A DNA stretch of 64,000 bases from CAZQLE01 sp964593905 (GTDB lineage: Bacteria; Chloroflexota; Anaerolineae; Anaerolineales; Anaerolineaceae), in the NCBI GenBank assembly GCA_964593905.1, contig CAZQLE010000003.1:10122-74121 (forward strand), read 5' to 3'. How positions within the stretch are numbered: position 1 is the stretch's first letter; each line of letters starts with the position of its first letter. The notes beneath the pieces were generated by a model that saw only the letters and a program-made list of their open reading frames with translations, did not search any database and was not told where the DNA came from. Positions 58,841-64,000 of this stretch are shown here, piece by piece. Both the position numbers and the translations under genes were made by a program.

Positions 58841-59758
58841 CTATTTTTCGCTGCGGGCGAGAATGCCATCCACAAATGCTTCACGGTCAAACGGGGTCAG
58901 GTCTTCGACCTTTTCACCCAGCCCGGCATAAAGGATGGGCAAGCCAAGTTCACGCTGAATGGCAAAAGCCATTCCGCCGCGGGCAGAAGAATCTAGCTTG
59001 GCTAAAATTACGCCGTTGACTTTGACAGCTTCTTTAAAGGCCCGCGCCTGTTGGATGGCATTTTGGCCGGTGGTTGCATCCAAAACCAGCCAGACGGCAT
59101 GCGGCGCACCGGGCAGCGCTTTGCCGACCACGCGATGAACTTTTTTCAGCTCTTCCATCAAATTAAACCGGGTGTGGAGCCGTCCGGCAGTGTCCACCAG
59201 CAGAATATCCACCTTGCGGGCCTGTGCGGCCTGAACTGCATCAAAAGCAACTGCTCCCGGATCGCTATTGGGAGCCCCGGCGATCACCGGCAAATTGAGA
59301 CGGTCGGCCCAGACCTGCAACTGGTCAATTGCCGCAGCGCGATAGGTATCTCCGGCAGCCAGCAGCACTTTTTTGCCTTGATCTGAAAATTGGCGGGCCA
59401 GTTTGGCGGCCGTGGTTGTTTTGCCCGAACCGTTTACGCCCACCAGCAGGATGACCGCAGGCTGTGTGGATAAATTGATCTGTGGCGTCGGATCAATCCG
59501 TTGAATCAGGCCTGTGCGCAAAAGATTTTGAAGGTCATTGGCGTTTGTGATGCCTTCATTGAAAACCTGCTCCTTTAGCTCTTTTAACACTAAAGAAGTT
59601 GTTTCCACGCCTAAATCGGCCTGAATCATGAGGGCTTCCAACTCTTCCCAGGTGTCATCCGTAATTTCGGTTGCCCCGAGCAGGGTGGCAATGCGCCCAA
59701 AGGTGACCTTGCGGGTCCTGTCTAGACCCTCTTTCCATTTATTAAAGAAATCTGCCAT
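58841..59758 (-). CDS. ftsY: Signal recognition particle receptor FtsY
   Basis: 305 residues: a short N domain (about 1-85) plus the SRP GTPase G domain. G1 is GVNGSGKTTTAAKL, G3 DTAGRLHTRFNLMEEL and G4 ILAKLDSSARGG. It has no long acidic A domain, so membrane contact is probably through the N-terminal helix (ADFFNKWKEGLDRTRK). It docks ribosome-SRP complexes at the membrane. Lies 61 bases after rlmN and before prfB. Confidence 0.96.
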   Translation of the reverse strand: MADFFNKWKEGLDRTRKVTFGRIATLLGATEITDDTWEELEALMIQADLGVETTSLVLKELKEQVFNEGITNANDLQNLLRTGLIQRIDPTPQINLSTQPAVILLVGVNGSGKTTTAAKLARQFSDQGKKVLLAAGDTYRAAAIDQLQVWADRLNLPVIAGAPNSDPGAVAFDAVQAAQARKVDILLVDTAGRLHTRFNLMEELKKVHRVVGKALPGAPHAVWLVLDATTGQNAIQQARAFKEAVKVNGVILAKLDSSARGGMAFAIQRELGLPILYAGLGEKVEDLTPFDREAFVDGILARSEK

Positions 59759-59819
59759 AGGATTGGATTATATCATGCGGGTCGTGTCTGAATGAGTTTG
59801 TTCATCTGTTTCGGGTTGC

Positions 59820-60905
59820 TTAAACAACTTCTGCCGGGGCTGCCGTGTCGGGCAAGTTCCGCGATGCCAACTGTCCACAACCGGCCTGAATATCGATTCC
59901 ACGCCGGATGCGAATGGTGCAAGGGATGCCGTTTCTTTCCAGAACTTCCTTAAAGATCTGCGCCCTTTCTCGTGTGGTTGCTTTGCCGCCATATTTGGTG
60001 GTGGGGTTCAATGGAATGACATTTACATGGCAGATCATCCCTTTTAGCAGGGTGGATAACTCGCTGGCATCTTGAGCGGAATCGTTGACGTTTTGGATGA
60101 GCGCCCATTCAAAAGTTATTCGCCGGCCGGTTTTTTCAACATAGTTACGGCAGGCGGTCATTAACGTCTGAAGATTATACTTTTTGTTAATGGGCAGCAA
60201 ACTGGTTCGCAAGGTGTCGTTGGCGGCGTGGAGGCTGATGGCCAGGTTGATCTGGCGTTTTTGGCTGGCAAAGCGATCGATCAGGGGGACCAGGCCGACC
60301 GTTGAAATGGTAAACCGGCGTTCGCCAAATTGAAAACCCGACGCATCATTTAAACGGTCGATGGCCGCCATGGTTGCATCATAATTATGAAAAGGCTCGC
60401 CCATGCCCATTACAACGATATTGGTCAGACGATCTTCTTCGTGTCGTAATAATCGGGCAAAATATAAGACCTGCTCCACAATTTCACCGCCGGTTAGATG
60501 GCGAAGAAAGCCCATTTGACCGGTGGCGCAAAACACACAACCCATTGCGCAGCCCGACTGGGTGGAGATGCAAATTGTGCGACGGTCGTTGTAACGCATC
60601 AAAACCGTTTCTATTGCCCGATGATCGGGCAGTTCGAACAAGATTTTGTTTGTCTCTCCGTCTTTGGATCTGAGATCTTGCAGCGGCTGCAAAGATACAA
60701 AGCGAACGTATTTATCCAGCTTTTCACGCAGCGAACGGGGAATATTGGAGAACTCTTCCGGGCTGCTCCAAAGCTGCTGGTAAAGCCCGGTCCAGATTTG
60801 TTGGGCGCGGAAAGTTGGTTCTCCCCATTCTTTCAGCAAGTCTTGCCAATCTTTTAAAGAAAGGTCATAAACCAACGGTCTTTCAATTTGCAGTTTTTGC
60901 GCCAT
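59820..60905 (-). CDS. rlmN: 23S rRNA (adenine-2503-C2)-methyltransferase RlmN
   Basis: 361 residues. Radical SAM protein: cluster motif CAMGCVFCATGQMGF, GGEIVEQVL, NIVVMGMGEPFHNYD and a catalytic Cys late in the protein (the IDIQAGCGQLA region). Methylates A2503 of 23S rRNA and A37 in some tRNAs. ATG 60905 follows the HAD gene by 14 bases. The C-terminal tail (DTAAPAEVV) is short. Confidence 0.95.
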   Translation of the reverse strand: MAQKLQIERPLVYDLSLKDWQDLLKEWGEPTFRAQQIWTGLYQQLWSSPEEFSNIPRSLREKLDKYVRFVSLQPLQDLRSKDGETNKILFELPDHRAIETVLMRYNDRRTICISTQSGCAMGCVFCATGQMGFLRHLTGGEIVEQVLYFARLLRHEEDRLTNIVVMGMGEPFHNYDATMAAIDRLNDASGFQFGERRFTISTVGLVPLIDRFASQKRQINLAISLHAANDTLRTSLLPINKKYNLQTLMTACRNYVEKTGRRITFEWALIQNVNDSAQDASELSTLLKGMICHVNVIPLNPTTKYGGKATTRERAQIFKEVLERNGIPCTIRIRRGIDIQAGCGQLASRNLPDTAAPAEVV

Positions 60906-60919
60906 TTTTAGATCTGCCT

Positions 60920-61735
60920 TTATTGCACTGCCGAATTAACCGCAGGCAAATGGTTGAACGCCAAAGATACGAAATCATCGACGATCAAATCGGGTTGAGG
61001 TTGAAAGTGATTGGCTTCGGCGCGGGTTGTGATGCCGCTCAGCACCAGGGCGGTGCGACAGCCGGCGTTTTGCCCGCCGGCGATGTCGGTATCGAGCCGG
61101 TCGCCAACAACGAGGGCTTCTTGCGGTTGCAACCCCAATTCTGTCAGCGCCATTTCCATCATGGCCGGGTAAGGTTTGCCGGCAATGACCGGGTGTTGAT
61201 CGGTGGCTGTCTCAATCAGCGCGAGCAGCGACCCGGCTCCCGGGCCAATTCCGTTTTCCAGTGGAAAGGTTTTATCGGGGTTGGTGGCAAAAAACGGGGC
61301 CCCTTTGCGGATGAGCAAGCAGGCTTTGGTGAGCATTTTGTAGTTTGCTTCGCGATCCATGCCAACGACAACGGCAAGCACATTTTCATCGGCGGGATAA
61401 AAGCCGCGCGCTTGCAATGCCTGGCGCAGCCCGGTTTCGCCGATGATGTGAACCGGGCCGCCGCCCGGGAGGTGTTTTGAGAGCTGGTAGGCTGAAGCCA
61501 TTGCCGAGGTGATAATTTGCTTTTCTTCAAGCGCCACACCAAATTTTTTAAAGCGTTCGACGTACATGCTCTGGGTGCGGGTTGAATTGTTTGTGGCAAA
61601 AACGATCTGATAGCCCAATTCCTTAAGCCGATTCATCGCTGCGGGAATGTCTCCGATCAACTGGTCGCCGCGCCAGATGACGCCATCCATATCCACAATC
61701 AAGGCTTTCAGTGATGGGGTAAATTGAGCTTTCAT
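60920..61735 (-). CDS. HAD-IIA hydrolase (NagD-like)
   Basis: 271 residues. Motif I LIVDMDGVIWRGD, motif II FATNNSTRTQ, motif III with Lys in IAGKPYPAMM and motif IV LVVGDRLDTDIAGGQNAG. The cap of about 115 residues places it in subclass IIA with NagD and p-nitrophenylphosphatases; it probably dephosphorylates small metabolites such as nucleotides. Substrate unproven. Lies between clpP and rlmN. Confidence 0.9.
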   Translation of the reverse strand: MKAQFTPSLKALIVDMDGVIWRGDQLIGDIPAAMNRLKELGYQIVFATNNSTRTQSMYVERFKKFGVALEEKQIITSAMASAYQLSKHLPGGGPVHIIGETGLRQALQARGFYPADENVLAVVVGMDREANYKMLTKACLLIRKGAPFFATNPDKTFPLENGIGPGAGSLLALIETATDQHPVIAGKPYPAMMEMALTELGLQPQEALVVGDRLDTDIAGGQNAGCRTALVLSGITTRAEANHFQPQPDLIVDDFVSLAFNHLPAVNSAVQ

Positions 61736-61751
61736 AAATCCTCTTTATAAA

Positions 61752-61781
61752 GAAGCCGGACAGCATTTGCCATCCGGCTTC
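61752..61781 (-). terminator. Possible terminator after clpP
   Basis: Minus strand GAAGCCGGA and TCCGGCTTC form a 9-bp stem in the gap between clpP and the HAD gene, followed by TTTATAAAG. The T run is weak, so some read-through into the HAD gene is likely. Confidence 0.5.
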
Positions 61782-61805
61782 AGGGTTTCTTTTATCGCCT
61801 CACAA

Positions 61806-62411
61806 CTATTTTGCAGGTGGTTGGAGCACCTGATCGACCAGACCGTATTCAACAGCCTGCTCGGCGCTGAGATAAAAGTCGCGGTCGGTATCGTGTTCGA
61901 TCACTTCCAACGACTTGCCGGTGTTTGTGGCCATAATTTGATTCAGCCGGGACTTTAACCGCAGCACTTCGCGGGCCTGGATTTCGATATCTGAGGCCTG
62001 GCCCTGCGCGCCACCGAGGGGCTGATGCATATGGATGGTGGCGTGTGGGAGCGCATAGCGATGTCCTTTGGTGCCCGCGGCCAGTAAAACAGTGCCGAAC
62101 GAGGCGGTCACACCCACTGCAACCGTGCTGATCTTGTTGGGGATCATCTGCATGGTGTCATAAATTGCCAAGCCGGCATAAATTTGCCCGCCCGGGGAGT
62201 TAATATACATTTGAATATCGCGTTCCGGGTCCTCTCGGCTCAAGAACAACAATTGGGCTACAATCAGGTTTGCCACCTGGTCGTCAATTCCGGTACCCAA
62301 AAAAATGATACGTTCTTTCAGCAGCAGCGAATAGATATCATAAGCACGTTCGCCGCGGCCAGATGTTTCGATGACCATCGGAATGACGGATTTGAAGTCT
62401 GGAATGGACAT
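61806..62411 (-). CDS. clpP: ATP-dependent Clp protease proteolytic subunit
   Basis: 201 residues from ATG 62411 (GGAGAGG upstream; a 9-codon longer frame is possible). Serine peptidase forming the ClpP barrel with ClpX or ClpC. The active-site Ser is in [14 protein letters not shown] (Phe replaces the usual Met after the Ser), His in HMHQPLGG and Asp in DTDRDFYLS. The IYINSPGG-type oxyanion strand is [14 protein letters not shown]. Directly downstream of trigger factor, a widely conserved order. Confidence 0.96.
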   Translation of the reverse strand: MSIPDFKSVIPMVIETSGRGERAYDIYSLLLKERIIFLGTGIDDQVANLIVAQLLFLSREDPERDIQMYINSPGGQIYAGLAIYDTMQMIPNKISTVAVGVTASFGTVLLAAGTKGHRYALPHATIHMHQPLGGAQGQASDIEIQAREVLRLKSRLNQIMATNTGKSLEVIEHDTDRDFYLSAEQAVEYGLVDQVLQPPAK

Positions 62412-62483
62412 TCGATCCTCTCCTATTGATAAGACCACTGATGGGTGGTTGATCCGACTCCGATTCCGATCTTCAACGCCAGC

Positions 62484-63890
62484 TTATTCAGCCGACTCGG
62501 AAGATTGAGGTGCTTCTGGCGTTTCAACCGGTTCGGTAACTTCTTGTTCAACAGCATCCGCATTTCCAGTTGCAATAGCCTTGACACGATTCAGCACGCG
62601 GTCGTTCAGCATCTGATTCGCTGTCTGATACGTTACCATGTTGGCAAGTTCTTCAAACTTCTTGCGGCCGCGGATCTTGGCAAATTCAGGGTCTTGTTGC
62701 AGGCCCAACAGATTTTGCAACACAGCCTGTTGAAGTTCCTCTTTGCCGACTTCGACTTTTTCCAGTTCGGCAACTTTGTCGAGAATCAGGCCACGTTCCA
62801 GACGACGTTTTGCCGCCGGGGATACTTCTTCGCTGATAAACTTTTCCCGCTCGATGTTTCGCAGCTTCAGGTAGGTTTCCAGGTCGAGGTTCTGCTGTTT
62901 GAGGTCTTCTTCAATGTGTTCCAGCGAGTGTTCAACCTCATCATTGAGCATATGGGGCGCATATTTGATCGATGCGGCTTCAACCATCCGGTCAATCACT
63001 TTATTGACATATTCGCGATCATACTCGGCGGTTTTTGTGCTTTCGAGGCGTTCACGAATGTTTTTGCGAAGATCTTCGAGCGTTTCGAATTCACCGACTG
63101 TTTTTGCAAATTCATCATTCAGCTCGGGCAGTGAGCGTGTTTTAACGCTTTGCACTTTCACGGTAAAACGGGCTGATTTTCCACGCAGTTTTTCGTAAGG
63201 AGATTCATCTGCGTAGGTGTATTCGACCACTTTTTCTTCGCCATCTGAGAGCCCGACCAGGTTGGCCGAAAAGCCGGCATAAGGCCAGGCATCGCCATCG
63301 GGTGTCGTGTCGCCGATGACAACCTGATAGGGAGATTCGCGAATGAGTTCGGGGCTTTCACCTTCAGCTGCTTCGGTCAATTCACCTGAAAGTGTTGCGT
63401 AGACCAGGTCGTTCTCTTTGGCCGGAGCAGTGGAGGGTTCGGCGGTTGCAAAACTGTTCTGGAGGGATTTGATCACATCCTCGACGTCTTTTTCTTCGAT
63501 TGCCACCGGGGTATATTCTTCACGAATGACGCGATAATCACCCAGGTCTACCACCGGTTTTAGCGGGACAATGAAGGAAAACCGGGGAGGATTCACGTTC
63601 TGAATCTCTTCCAATTGACCGGGCCCTGAGGGGTCGATTTCGGCCTGTTTTAAAGCCTCGGGATAAACATCCTCCATCATCAGCTCAATGGCTTCGCGTT
63701 GGATCATGTCTTCGCCGTACATGCGCTTTACAACATCAAATGGGGCCTTTCCGGGGCGGAAACCAGGAATTTTTGACTGCTGAGAAATCTGGCGACTGGC
63801 GCGGTGCATGTATTTTTCCAGGGTTTCAGCATCGATTTCGGCAATCAATTGAACCTGGTTGTCATCTCGGGGTTGAAGTTCGATTTTCAA
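62484..63890 (-). CDS. tig: Trigger factor
   Basis: 468 residues. Ribosome-binding N-domain with the signature GFRPGKAPF (about residues 43-51), FKBP-like PPIase domain (about 160-245, degenerate) and C-terminal chaperone arms. It binds nascent chains at the exit tunnel. Start TTG 63890, with AAGGAAG 7 bases upstream. The protein ends in an acidic, Pro/Glu-rich tail. The tRNA-Leu gene ends 46 bases upstream, on the same strand. Confidence 0.95.
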   Translation of the reverse strand: MKIELQPRDDNQVQLIAEIDAETLEKYMHRASRQISQQSKIPGFRPGKAPFDVVKRMYGEDMIQREAIELMMEDVYPEALKQAEIDPSGPGQLEEIQNVNPPRFSFIVPLKPVVDLGDYRVIREEYTPVAIEEKDVEDVIKSLQNSFATAEPSTAPAKENDLVYATLSGELTEAAEGESPELIRESPYQVVIGDTTPDGDAWPYAGFSANLVGLSDGEEKVVEYTYADESPYEKLRGKSARFTVKVQSVKTRSLPELNDEFAKTVGEFETLEDLRKNIRERLESTKTAEYDREYVNKVIDRMVEAASIKYAPHMLNDEVEHSLEHIEEDLKQQNLDLETYLKLRNIEREKFISEEVSPAAKRRLERGLILDKVAELEKVEVGKEELQQAVLQNLLGLQQDPEFAKIRGRKKFEELANMVTYQTANQMLNDRVLNRVKAIATGNADAVEQEVTEPVETPEAPQSSESAE

Positions 63891-63936
63891 GTTTTGCTTC
63901 CTTCTTATTGGCTATATATTTTTGTGCGTGTCGCAG

Positions 63937-64000
63937 TGGGGAAGGAGGGACTTGAACCCTCACGCCTTGCGGCACATGATCCTAAGTCATGCCTGTCTGC
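63937..64000 (-). tRNA. tRNA-Leu (TAG), 5' part beyond the right edge
   Basis: Anticodon stem CATGA/TCATG with loop CTTAGGA (anticodon TAG), a long variable arm (TGTGCCGCAAGGCGT) that marks tRNA-Leu, T-arm GAGGG-TTCAAGT-CCCTC and 3' acceptor CTTCCCC with discriminator A. CCA is not encoded. The 5' acceptor and most of the D-arm lie off the window. Confidence 0.95.

Noticed and set aside
1..64000. CRISPR array, insertion sequence or prophage
   Set aside because: I saw no regularly spaced repeats, transposase, integrase or phage structural genes. Terminal repeats were looked for only by eye.

Overview
The window looks like an ordinary chromosomal segment from a member of the Chloroflexota, most likely class Anaerolineae. 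This is inferred from protein style: very large GAF-rich sensors, a spacer inside RelA/SpoT, DRTGG/CBS proteins, a RACo-type corrinoid activator, and many TTG starts. I had no database comparison. Base composition is moderate. None of the three complete tRNA genes nor the partial one encodes its CCA end. I saw no insertion sequence, prophage or CRISPR array. A run of 10 N at 29962-29971 marks an assembly join.

Layout. 1-669 (minus): the 5' end of a CBS protein and a DRTGG protein, a pair that often flanks [FeFe]-hydrogenase genes. 1029-2550 (plus): hisS, tRNA-His with its own promoter, a possible structured RNA and a terminator. 2590-2976 (minus): a YkgJ-type cysteine protein. 3083-22895 (minus): about 20 kb of tightly packed genes that read as one operon. 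In transcription order these are two stand-alone receiver proteins, four kinase-less GAF sensors, a ParA/MinD-like ATPase, a GAF-rich hybrid histidine kinase with two receivers, a threonine-synthase-like PLP enzyme fused to a receiver domain, and an EamA exporter. This is the most unusual part of the window. It reads as a phosphorelay whose last component is a metabolic enzyme.

23116-31108: tRNA-Gly, then mreBCD, mrdA, minCDE and rodA, a shape and division-site cluster. 31126-32803: gltX, tRNA-Gln with its own promoter, and a terminator. 32980-36515: an HD-GYP sensor facing two small genes (an SH3-like protein and an unknown helical protein). 36798-39284: rfbC, rfbD and a convergent glycosyltransferase. 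39330-43834: a GntR/HutC regulator with a consensus sigma-70 promoter and a near-perfect operator at the start site, followed by a ROK kinase, a MetH-activation-like protein and RACo. 43859-49648: mscL, a methyltransferase, an SDR epimerase, an MFS transporter, a small Cys/acidic protein, VKOR and moeA. 49783-56187 (minus): relA/spoT, a HAD phosphatase, and a two-subunit FAD/Fe-S amine or imino-acid dehydrogenase. 56518-57532: pfkA and its terminator. 57594-64000 (minus): tRNA-Leu, tig, clpP, a NagD-like HAD, rlmN, ftsY and prfB (with the programmed +1 frameshift), a protein biogenesis and quality-control block.

Start codons were moved from the longest reading frame wherever a Shine-Dalgarno match or overlap with the upstream gene favoured another start; each entry says where. 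Domain limits are approximate readings by eye.
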